In this document: piece by piece, positions 18,405 to 25,782 of the stretch | How the letters are laid out: each line of letters opens with the position of its first letter | Position numbering within the stretch: the first letter of the stretch is position 1 | Origin: Cytophagaceae bacterium ABcell3 | Lineage (GTDB): Bacteria > Bacteroidota > Bacteroidia > Cytophagales > Cytophagaceae | DNA: 64,000 bases | Reading direction: 5' to 3' | Assembly: GCA_030913385.1 (NCBI GenBank) | Contig: CP133159.1 | Coordinates: 496,001-560,000 of the forward strand | Translations under genes and position numbers: made by a program | The notes under the pieces: generated by a model | What the model saw: only the letters and a program-made list of their open reading frames with translations | What the model was told of the DNA's origin: nothing | Databases searched by the model: none

Positions 18405-19289
18405 ATGGAAACACTGAACCAATGCCCGTCGTGTACGGGCACAACGTTTACAGATTACTTAAAACTGCGGGATTATAGCATTACCAAGGAAAGGTTTCAA
18501 TTAGTAAAATGCACGAAATGTGGACTGATCTTTACAAACCCTAGACCCCCAGAAAGCGAAATAGGGAGATATTACAAATCGGAGGAATATGTATCTCACT
18601 CTGATTCTAATAAAGGACTGATCAACTTTTTATATCACCAAGTAAGGAAGTTTACCCTAAAAGGTAAAACCAATTTGATCAATAGGCTTTCTGATAAAGG
18701 GGCCGTACTGGACATAGGCTGCGGAACTGGATACTTCTTGGCAGCTTGTAAAAAGGAAGGGTGGGAGATAACAGGAACAGAACCCGATGCCAAGGCAGCG
18801 GAAATTGCAGCAAAAAATACCAATAGCTCCATTTATCCAAACCTGTTCAGTGTTCCTAATAGAAGCTATGAAATAATAACCCTATGGCATGTACTTGAAC
18901 ATATACATGAGCTGAAGAAAAGTATGGCCAAAGTAAAAAGTTTGTTGGCAGACCAAGGAACGCTTATAGTAGCAGTACCAAACTGCCAATCGTACGATGC
19001 CAAAGTTTATAAGGAAAAATGGGCAGCATATGATGTACCAAGACACCTATACCATTTCGTTCCTGAAAGCATGGAATACCTAATGAAATCGGAAGGATTG
19101 GAAATAACGGATATTAAACCCATGTACTTCGATTCATTTTATGTATCCATGATTAGTGAAAAATATAAACGAACAGGATCAGTAGGGCTAATCAAAGCCG
19201 TTATCAATGGAATGCTGTCTAACCTAAAAGCAGGCAAAAGTAAATATTCAAGTCTGATTTATATCATTAAAAAGAGTCAAAATGCGTAA
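18405..19289 (+). CDS. Class I SAM-dependent methyltransferase with N-terminal zinc ribbon
   Basis: The 294-residue protein begins with a zinc-ribbon-like segment (CPSC at residues 8-11 and CTKC at about 36-39). It then has a class I methyltransferase domain with the SAM loop VLDIGCGTGYFLAACKKEGW near residue 103, and the acidic ribose-binding TGTEPD. LWHVLEHIHELKKSM is typical of the Methyltransf_23 group. The substrate is unknown; relatives act on sugars or small molecules. Its 3' end overlaps the next gene by 8 bp, which supports cotranscription with mnmG and the Ig-like lipoprotein. Confidence 0.88.
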   Translation: METLNQCPSCTGTTFTDYLKLRDYSITKERFQLVKCTKCGLIFTNPRPPESEIGRYYKSEEYVSHSDSNKGLINFLYHQVRKFTLKGKTNLINRLSDKGAVLDIGCGTGYFLAACKKEGWEITGTEPDAKAAEIAAKNTNSSIYPNLFSVPNRSYEIITLWHVLEHIHELKKSMAKVKSLLADQGTLIVAVPNCQSYDAKVYKEKWAAYDVPRHLYHFVPESMEYLMKSEGLEITDIKPMYFDSFYVSMISEKYKRTGSVGLIKAVINGMLSNLKAGKSKYSSLIYIIKKSQNA

Positions 19290-20898
19290 TATAAAAGTAG
19301 CCATTTGTACAATCGTTTACTTAATCCTTTACGGATGTGCTAACGTACAACCTCCAACAGGTGGACCCGTTGATGAAACTCCTCCTAAGATTGTGCAACA
19401 GACTCCCCAGCAAAATGAAATAAACTTTAGAGAGCAACATATGGAAATTGTTTTTGATGAAGCCATTAATTTACAAAACATCCAAAACAATTTAATGATT
19501 ACTCCCCTGACAGAAATAGAATATGAAGCCCATGTCAGAAGGAATGTACTTACCCTGGACTTTGAAGAACCGTTTGAGGAAAACACCACATACACTTTCA
19601 ACTTTAGAGAAGCGATAAGGGACGTTACAGAAAACAATGTAGCAGAAAATCTTCAGTTTGCCTTTAGCACGGGACCATATTTGGATTCCATTATCGTAGA
19701 AGGTACCGTAAAAGATCTCTTGACTAACCAACCACTTCCTGATATCAATGTTTCACTATACCATGCAGGGGATACAAACGATATCACTAACTCTAGACCT
19801 GTATATTTATCAAAAACAGATAACAATGGAAGGTATAGGATCACAAATATTAAAAATGGCCATTACGATATATATGCGCTGGAAGATGAATCCAACAACA
19901 TGTTGTATGAAAAAGAAAGCGAAAGAATTGCGTTCAAAAAAAATTTAGATTTAAATGTAAACCAAAGTGGGGTAAATTTATCTGTCGCAAAGTTCATAAC
20001 TACTCCTCCGAATATCAGTAGCACGACATCTATCGATAATAATATAAGAATCGTTTTTGATAGAGGTTTAGAATCGTTGGAGCTGACCTTACTGGAGGAT
20101 ACTGCACATACCTTATATTATAACCCAGGGGAAGAAGGAAAAACATTTACCTTGTACAATACAGTGCAACATGACGACAGTCTTGATTTAGGTGTGGTAG
20201 CAACTGACTCTAGCTTGAATGTTTTAAGGGACACGGTAAGAGTGGCCTTTGACACAAGAACAAAAAAGCTTAAAGAAGAGGTAATACGAAATATTAAGCC
20301 AACAAATAATAAATTGAACCCAAACGAACCTTTTATAGAAATTTTGTTTTCTAAGCCCGTTGTTTCTGTATTGCATGATAGTATAAATTTATCAATAGAT
20401 ACATTAGATATACCTATTGATAATCAACAATATTCATTTAACCAATATAGAAATATTTTAATATTCGACAATATTGAAAGCTTCCGAGATTCCATTATTC
20501 TAGAACTTCACGCACAATCCTTCATAAACGTGACTGGTGACACGAGTGCAAGCCGTCAAGCAAAGTTCACTCCCTACAATGGAGATGAGCTTGGGCTTAT
20601 CAGTGGCAGGGTCGAAACGGAAGATGAGAATTTTATTTTAGAATTGCTCAATACCAGACATCAGGTAATAACTAGAGTCATTAACGCTACTACTTTTAAT
20701 TTCCCTTTCCTAGAGCCTGGTCAATATCAGTTAAGATACATTCAAGACTTAAATGCCAACCAAAGGTGGGATAGTGGTAATTTATTAGAACAAAGACAGC
20801 CTGAACCGGTTATATTCTATCGAGAGACCATCAATGTGCGTGCTAATTGGGAAATAAGGGATATAGTGTTCGATGTAAGCGCCAAAAAAGGGCAATAA
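19282..20898 (+). CDS. Ig-like (SbsA-type) domain lipoprotein
   Basis: The 538-residue protein has a lipoprotein signal ending LILYGC (Cys19), followed by NVQPPTGGPVDETPPKIV. That opening introduces a Big_5/SbsA Ig-like domain (QQNEINFREQHMEIVFDEAINLQN). A carboxypeptidase-regulatory-like strand set (VEGTVKDLLTNQPLPDINVSL) follows at about 138-200, with a further Ig-like region near 330-425. It is predicted to be an outer-membrane or periplasmic lipoprotein. The position behind mnmG and a methyltransferase is one I associate with Bacteroidota genomes generally, but function is unknown. Its stop codon directly abuts the first DnaA box. Confidence 0.82.
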   Translation: MRNIKVAICTIVYLILYGCANVQPPTGGPVDETPPKIVQQTPQQNEINFREQHMEIVFDEAINLQNIQNNLMITPLTEIEYEAHVRRNVLTLDFEEPFEENTTYTFNFREAIRDVTENNVAENLQFAFSTGPYLDSIIVEGTVKDLLTNQPLPDINVSLYHAGDTNDITNSRPVYLSKTDNNGRYRITNIKNGHYDIYALEDESNNMLYEKESERIAFKKNLDLNVNQSGVNLSVAKFITTPPNISSTTSIDNNIRIVFDRGLESLELTLLEDTAHTLYYNPGEEGKTFTLYNTVQHDDSLDLGVVATDSSLNVLRDTVRVAFDTRTKKLKEEVIRNIKPTNNKLNPNEPFIEILFSKPVVSVLHDSINLSIDTLDIPIDNQQYSFNQYRNILIFDNIESFRDSIILELHAQSFINVTGDTSASRQAKFTPYNGDELGLISGRVETEDENFILELLNTRHQVITRVINATTFNFPFLEPGQYQLRYIQDLNANQRWDSGNLLEQRQPEPVIFYRETINVRANWEIRDIVFDVSAKKGQ

Positions 20899-20907
20899 TT
20901 ATCCACA
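20899..20907 (+). promoter_or_regulatory. DnaA box TTATCCACA
   Basis: This is an exact consensus high-affinity DnaA box, starting at the base after the stop codon of the Ig-like lipoprotein gene. Confidence 0.85.
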
Positions 20908-20969
20908 ATTAATGTTAATTAGACTGGTAACAAAATAAGTTTTAGTTCTGGATATAAATACAGGTCAGG

Positions 20970-20978
20970 TTATACACA
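20970..20978 (+). promoter_or_regulatory. DnaA box TTATACACA
   Basis: Exact match to TTATNCACA, same orientation as the first box and 71 bp away. Confidence 0.82.
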
Positions 20979-21138
20979 TTTTCAGGGCCTGGTTAATGTG
21001 AAGAAAAAAGAATAATTAATAGTTTATCAAGCAGATTCCCACATTAACCAAAAACTTTACAAATTGTTTAAAAATGAGCTTGAATGTTAACAATTATTTT
21101 AAATTGCTAATATTCAAGCAACGTACAAAAACCTAGCA

Positions 21139-21147
21139 TGTGCATAA
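21139..21147 (-). promoter_or_regulatory. DnaA box TTATGCACA (minus strand)
   Basis: The plus strand reads TGTGCATAA, the complement of an exact DnaA box. Confidence 0.82.
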
Positions 21148-21214
21148 TAGCTGAATAACCTCTGTTTTATAAACTTCTTAAAAAAACAAGATGTATATAA
21201 ACTGACTTTTCAAC

Positions 21215-21223
21215 TTATGCACA
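21215..21223 (+). promoter_or_regulatory. DnaA box TTATGCACA
   Basis: Exact match to TTATNCACA, next to the AT-rich tract that precedes the TPR gene. Confidence 0.82.
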
Positions 21224-21274
21224 CCATAATAAAGAAGAATAAAATAAAATTTTAAAAATTTAACTATTATTTAA

Positions 21275-23110
21275 ATGAGGAGATATCTGTTTAAAACTTT
21301 ACTAACCCGGAATCTTCTTTTTTGTTTATTTTTTTTTATAATAATATTTAAAGGGGTTGCGCAGCCCGGGGACGCGGACCTGGCTGACGCATATTTCCAT
21401 GATGGGGAATTTGAAAAAGCTAAAGACATTTATGAAAAATTAGCTAGAAAAAAAGACAATATCCCTTTTATTTACAGCAAGTACCTTCAAAGTTTGCACC
21501 AGTTGGGGGAATTGTCGGATGCAGAAAAGTTTCTAAAGAAGTCTGTTAAAGCATATCCTGACAATCATATTTATCGCATTGACTACTATCTTGTTAAAGT
21601 TGAACAAGATGGTGTGGATAAATCAGAGAAAGAATGGGGGCGTATAGTGGATGATATTAAAGATGATGAATCGGCTGTAAAACTTGTTGGCGATTACCTT
21701 TCACGGAAGGACATGCTAAACCAAACTGTTGAACTTTATCTTGCCTCTAGAAAAGCTCTTTCTGATCATGTGGGGTATGCCATGGAATTGGCTTCTGTTT
21801 ATGATCTACAAAATAAAACCAGTGAACTTGTAGAAGAGTTATTGTCGCTCGTTAAGTATAAGCCTTCTGCTGTCAATGATGTAAAGAACACCTTTCAAAA
21901 TTTGCTGGATGAGGAGGAGAAAATGCAGGTACTCGAAACAAAGCTTTATGAGTGGGTGCAAAAAGAAGCAGGCGAAATAGCATACAACGAGCTATTGTTG
22001 TGGTTGCATATGCAGAATAAGAATTTCAACAAAGCTTTTATGCAGGCCAAAGCTATTGATAAACGTCAGAAAGGAGGGGGAAGTAAACTGATAGATGTTG
22101 GTAAAATTGCATTTGAGAATAAAGATTACAAAAGCGCTATTAAGTATTTTGAATATGTTACCAATGAATATAAAAGTGGTGTTCAGTATTCGCTTGCCAG
22201 AAGGTATTTATTAAATGCCAGAGAGGAGTTGATCAAAAACTCTTATCCTGTAGACCATGATCAAATCAAAATACTTTTGACGGAGTATGATGCGCTGGTG
22301 GAAGAAATGGGCAAGAACCTGCATACTTTTGACGCTATACGTAGAATGGCCTTGTTATATGCGTTCTATATGGACAGGAGGGATACGGCTATAGTTTTAT
22401 TAGAAGATGTTATAGCTAGAGGAAAAAACGACAGGAAGTTCCTGGCCCAGGCAAAAATGGATTTAGCAGATATTTACTTGTTGGATGGAGAGCCTTGGGA
22501 AGCAAGTTTAATGTATTCACAGGTGGAAAAAGCGCAGAAAGATGATCAGTTAGGTCATTTGGCAAAATTTAAGAATGCTAAACTAGCTTATTATAAAGGG
22601 GAATTTGAGTTAGCGCAGGCCCATTTGGATATTTTGAAAAATGCAACGAGTAGGGAAATTGCCAACGATGCCATGGAATTAAGTATTTTGATACAGGACA
22701 ATGTGGCCCTCGATACTACAGATGAAGCGATGAGGGAGTATGCAGCAGTAGATTTGCTATTGTTCCAAGATAAAAATGATAAAGCCATTGATAGGTTAAA
22801 CCAGATGCTAAAGGATTTCCCTGACCATTCTCTTACGGATGAGATTTATATGCAGAAAGCCCGCATATACAAAAAGACCGGTCAGCATGAAAAGGCTTAT
22901 GAAGCGCTGGAATATATATACACAAACCATGGATTTGATATTTTGGGAGATGATGCTTTATTTATGATGGCAGAAATGATGGAGGAGAAATTTTCTGATA
23001 AAGACAAAGCGACAGAACTGTACCAGGATTTGTTGATTAAATACCCAGGAAGTATTTATACAGTGGAAGCAAGAAAGCGTATTAGGAAAATGCGTGGTGA
23101 TAAAATTTAG
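21275..23110 (+). CDS. Secreted/periplasmic TPR-repeat protein
   Basis: The 611-residue protein has an N-terminal hydrophobic signal (residues 13-29, ending GVAQ). At least ten TPR-like helix pairs span its length, for example ADAYFHDGEFEKAKDIYEKL near residue 36, AFENKDYKSAIKYFEYV near 290, and ARIYKKTGQHEKAYEALEYI near 530. It ends GSIYTVEARKRIRKMRGDK. It is predicted to be a periplasmic scaffold; no catalytic domain is visible. It starts right at the AT-rich edge of the candidate origin and carries a fifth exact DnaA box within its coding sequence. A terminator follows. Confidence 0.85.
   Translation: MRRYLFKTLLTRNLLFCLFFFIIIFKGVAQPGDADLADAYFHDGEFEKAKDIYEKLARKKDNIPFIYSKYLQSLHQLGELSDAEKFLKKSVKAYPDNHIYRIDYYLVKVEQDGVDKSEKEWGRIVDDIKDDESAVKLVGDYLSRKDMLNQTVELYLASRKALSDHVGYAMELASVYDLQNKTSELVEELLSLVKYKPSAVNDVKNTFQNLLDEEEKMQVLETKLYEWVQKEAGEIAYNELLLWLHMQNKNFNKAFMQAKAIDKRQKGGGSKLIDVGKIAFENKDYKSAIKYFEYVTNEYKSGVQYSLARRYLLNAREELIKNSYPVDHDQIKILLTEYDALVEEMGKNLHTFDAIRRMALLYAFYMDRRDTAIVLLEDVIARGKNDRKFLAQAKMDLADIYLLDGEPWEASLMYSQVEKAQKDDQLGHLAKFKNAKLAYYKGEFELAQAHLDILKNATSREIANDAMELSILIQDNVALDTTDEAMREYAAVDLLLFQDKNDKAIDRLNQMLKDFPDHSLTDEIYMQKARIYKKTGQHEKAYEALEYIYTNHGFDILGDDALFMMAEMMEEKFSDKDKATELYQDLLIKYPGSIYTVEARKRIRKMRGDKI
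21613..21621 (-). promoter_or_regulatory. DnaA box inside the TPR gene
   Basis: TGTGGATAA on the plus strand is the complement of TTATCCACA. It is intragenic, so it may be chance, but it lies 390 bp from the intergenic cluster. Confidence 0.5.
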
Positions 23111-23145
23111 TGTGCTGATAGTGTGTATTGAAAAAAATAAAATTT

Positions 23146-23166
23146 CCGGCTTCGCCGGTTTTTTTA
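23146..23166 (+). terminator. Terminator after the TPR gene
   Basis: CCGGC-TTC-GCCGG hairpin followed by seven T. Confidence 0.88.
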
Positions 23167-23246
23167 TTTATGATTTATAAAATTTACTCTCTATTTTTAA
23201 TATTTAAAGCAAGTTAGCTTTACGTTCATGTACAAAACAAATAAAT

Positions 23247-24179
23247 ATGAAAATTAACAATTTGTGTTCAATGTTGCTGATCGGAGGTTTTTTTGTTGCT
23301 TGCAATGGCCAACAAGAAGAAGCCTCTAATAAAGCAGTTGAAGAAGATTTACCAGAGGAAATCAATTATTCATTAAGGATGCACAACCAATCTCTTGACT
23401 TAGATCCAGAGGTGGGAGGTAGAATTGCTTCATTGACCATAAATGGCAAGAACTTTTTAACAGGGCCTGAGATCAATGAAGACAACTGGGGGTCTACTTT
23501 TTGGCCTGCACCTCAAAGCGCATGGGGATGGCCACCATCTGAACAAATTGATAAAGATCCTTACACTTTTGAAAAAGATGGAGACGTGCTTAGGCTTACC
23601 AGTAAAAAAGATGAGCAACAAGGAATTCTCCTAACCAAAGAGTTTGAAGCTTCAGAGGCTGATACAAGTTTTATAATCAATTACACCATGACCAACGAAT
23701 CAGGGGAGGATCTTTCTGTTGCCCCTTGGGAAATCAGTAGGGTAGCACCTGGTGGCCTCACTTTCTATCCTACAGGAGAAGGGGAAAAAAGGGGGGATCT
23801 GGTACCTTTGATGAAAGATACGCTAGGGGTTACCTGGTTTGAGTATGATGTGGAGAAAATACCTACCGGCGTTCCTAAATTGCTTGCTGATGGCTCAGAA
23901 GGGTGGATGGCACAAGTAAACGGAAACTACATTTTGGTTAAAAAATTTAAAGATATCTCTCCAGAGGAAACCGCACCAGAAGAAGGTGAAATTGAAATTT
24001 ATGCCAATCCAGACAGGACATATATAGAAATTGAGCAACAAGGAGCTTATGAAACCTTGGCGCCAGATGCCTCAACCACATGGACTGTGCGATGGTACTT
24101 GAGAGAGCTGCCCGATCATATTTCAGGAGAATCAAGTAATCAGGCATTGTTAGATTTTGTCAGAAACATAGTTGAATAA
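23247..24179 (+). CDS. DUF4380-like lipoprotein
   Basis: The 310-residue protein has a lipoprotein signal ending FFVAC (Cys19). It then shows a beta-sandwich of the aldose-epimerase-like kind: LDLDPEVGGRIASLTINGKN near residue 51, STFWPAPQSAWGWPP near 87, and WEISRVAPGGLTFYP near 165. These features resemble the DUF4380 family, whose fold is related to galactose mutarotases. The enzymatic role is unproven. It is flanked by terminators on both sides, so it is a single-gene unit. Confidence 0.75.
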   Translation: MKINNLCSMLLIGGFFVACNGQQEEASNKAVEEDLPEEINYSLRMHNQSLDLDPEVGGRIASLTINGKNFLTGPEINEDNWGSTFWPAPQSAWGWPPSEQIDKDPYTFEKDGDVLRLTSKKDEQQGILLTKEFEASEADTSFIINYTMTNESGEDLSVAPWEISRVAPGGLTFYPTGEGEKRGDLVPLMKDTLGVTWFEYDVEKIPTGVPKLLADGSEGWMAQVNGNYILVKKFKDISPEETAPEEGEIEIYANPDRTYIEIEQQGAYETLAPDASTTWTVRWYLRELPDHISGESSNQALLDFVRNIVE

Positions 24180-24187
24180 ATAAAAAG

Positions 24188-24208
24188 CCGGTTTTTACCG
24201 GTTTTTTT
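24188..24208 (+). terminator. Terminator after the DUF4380-like gene
   Basis: CCGGT-TTTT-ACCGG hairpin followed by seven T. Confidence 0.85.
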
Positions 24209-24401
24209 ATGTACCTGCTGAAAATTCATAAGCAGAATGCGAGAGCATTGCTTCATTAATGGCTCTTTTTTTCTAACGACAGCATATACCTCACCTAATA
24301 AGTTCCGCTGAAAACTTCTTTTGACTCAAGTAAAATCTTTGTGCTTTTATATAGAAGCTTATTAACCTAATTTTTATATAGCCATCATTATATATTTCAG
24401 G

Positions 24402-24980
24402 TTAAAAGTCCCGTATCAACCTAATGTTTAGTTGAGTGATAAGACCTTGAAAAGTTTCATCTGACCTGAAGAGGCTCAATGGGGTGTACTCGCCTCTTAG
24501 CCTAAATAACCTACCCGACTTTGGTAAATATGCGAGTTCACCAGTAATAATAGGTGTAACATAGGCAAAAGAATAAGGCACAGGTCGCATGTTATTGATC
24601 CAACTATTTATGAAGCTAAGAAAAGCACCAGCTCCCATTCCGAACCCAAAAGTTCTACTTGATTTGTCCGACGATCCTGCGCCATATCTGGCTGTTAATA
24701 ATAGGGGAATATCTGTAGCGACCGTTGCGGACAAAGAACCCATAGACAGTCCGGGATTAAAGCCAAAGACTATTTCATTGTTGGGTGAATGTATGGGTAT
24801 ATGGGCTGAGACCATCGCGTTAAAAATAAAACGGTCTTCAACTACAGGCTCATAAACCGGGCTTGTCACATCTGCTCCTCTAAAGCTGATAAATTGTATG
24901 CCAGTACCTATCTCAAAATTTTGCCCGTAAGAGATTACATTTATAGTGGATAATATAAATAAGATAAAGAATTTCTTCAT
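24402..24980 (-). CDS. Outer-membrane beta-barrel-like protein
   Basis: I do not recognise a named family. The 192-residue protein has a signal peptide (residues 1-19, ending VISYGQ) and alternating amphipathic strands such as NFEIGTGIQFISF, MGAGAFLSFINSW and RLFRLRGEYTPLSLF. It ends with an aromatic residue (LIRDF), typical of outer-membrane barrels. It is on the minus strand, divergent from the carbonic-anhydrase-like gene, with 53 bp between them. Confidence 0.65.
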   Translation of the reverse strand: MKKFFILFILSTINVISYGQNFEIGTGIQFISFRGADVTSPVYEPVVEDRFIFNAMVSAHIPIHSPNNEIVFGFNPGLSMGSLSATVATDIPLLLTARYGAGSSDKSSRTFGFGMGAGAFLSFINSWINNMRPVPYSFAYVTPIITGELAYLPKSGRLFRLRGEYTPLSLFRSDETFQGLITQLNIRLIRDF

Positions 24981-25033
24981 TGATTGTATAACTTATCTTT
25001 ATTAAGTTTATTGGATAATAAAATCCAAAACTT

Positions 25034-25567
25034 ATGGCCATTATTAGAGAAGTACGTGGTAAAAAGCCTTTAGTAGGTAAAAATGTTTATATAGCTGACA
25101 ATGCCACCATTGTAGGAGAAGTAGAAACAGGAGATGAGTGTTCTTTTTGGTTCAATTCAGTTGTGCGTGGTGACGTTCATTATATAAAAATGGGTGACCG
25201 GGTAAATGTCCAGGATGGGGCGGTAATCCATTGTACTTATGAAACAGCACCTACAAATATTGGAAACAATGTTTCTATAGGCCATAATGCTATTGTTCAC
25301 GGATGCACTATAGAAGACAATGTCTTGATCGGAATGGGTGCTATTGTCATGGATCATGCAGTTATTGGAAAAAACTCTCTGATTGCGGCCGGTGCGGTTG
25401 TTTTAGAAAATACCATAGTGGAGCCAGGAAGCATTTATGCGGGTGTTCCTGCCAAAAAAGTGAAGGAAGTAGGGCAGGAGCATATGGAAGGACTGATAGG
25501 AAGGATAGCTGGAAATTATGTCATGTACTCCGGATGGTTTAAAGAAGAAGACAACAAAGGAAAGTAG
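25034..25567 (+). CDS. Gamma-carbonic anhydrase family protein
   Basis: The 177-residue protein is a left-handed beta-helix hexapeptide-repeat protein of the YrdA/CaiE/gamma-carbonic anhydrase type. The repeat runs from VFIADNATIVGEV-like strands to PGSIYAGVPAKKVKEV. Three metal-ligand histidines appear in the right order: GAVIHCTYE, IGHNAIVHGC. These trimers bind zinc or iron. Whether this one hydrates CO2 is not known; many family members lack measurable activity. It is cytoplasmic and monocistronic by spacing. Confidence 0.88.
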   Translation: MAIIREVRGKKPLVGKNVYIADNATIVGEVETGDECSFWFNSVVRGDVHYIKMGDRVNVQDGAVIHCTYETAPTNIGNNVSIGHNAIVHGCTIEDNVLIGMGAIVMDHAVIGKNSLIAAGAVVLENTIVEPGSIYAGVPAKKVKEVGQEHMEGLIGRIAGNYVMYSGWFKEEDNKGK

Positions 25568-25692
25568 CCGCTTGTAATTATTGACTTTTTTAACCTGAAT
25601 TATGCGATATGTGAGCGAAGCGGCTGATTTGAAGTTATTTTGCTACGTAATAGAAAGTTCTATTGCATATTTCAGATTTAATGCACCATAAG

Positions 25693-25735
25693 GCCATTCA
25701 TCTTGTTTCTTACATAATGAATGGCTTTGCCATTT
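25693..25735 (+). terminator. Possible hairpin terminator upstream of polA
   Basis: GCCATTCAT pairs with ATGAATGGC around a 15-base loop, followed by TTTGCCATTTTT. The T-tract is interrupted, so termination is only likely, not clear. Confidence 0.5.
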
Positions 25736-25782
25736 TTATTTGTTAATTTTCTCCCCCTTTTCAAGAATATATAATTTACTAG

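Larger units (their letters stand above)
20899..21274. other. oriC: Candidate chromosomal replication origin (oriC)
   Basis: This 376-bp AT-rich intergenic region contains four exact DnaA boxes of the form TTATNCACA: 20899-20907 (+), 20970-20978 (+), 21139-21147 (-) and 21215-21223 (+). A one-mismatch box (TTCTTCACA, minus) is at 20997-21005. A nearly pure A/T tract at 21225-21272 could serve as the unwinding element. It lies 4.4 kb from three parS-like sites and 2.5 kb from mnmG, a classic origin neighbour. The region might also carry the promoter of the downstream TPR gene. Evidence is by motif only; dnaA itself is not in the window. Confidence 0.8.

Noticed and set aside
20641-21300. A sharp GC-skew reversal at the candidate origin
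   Set aside because: Spot counts of G and C on both sides were too noisy, so I do not claim a skew change from this window alone.
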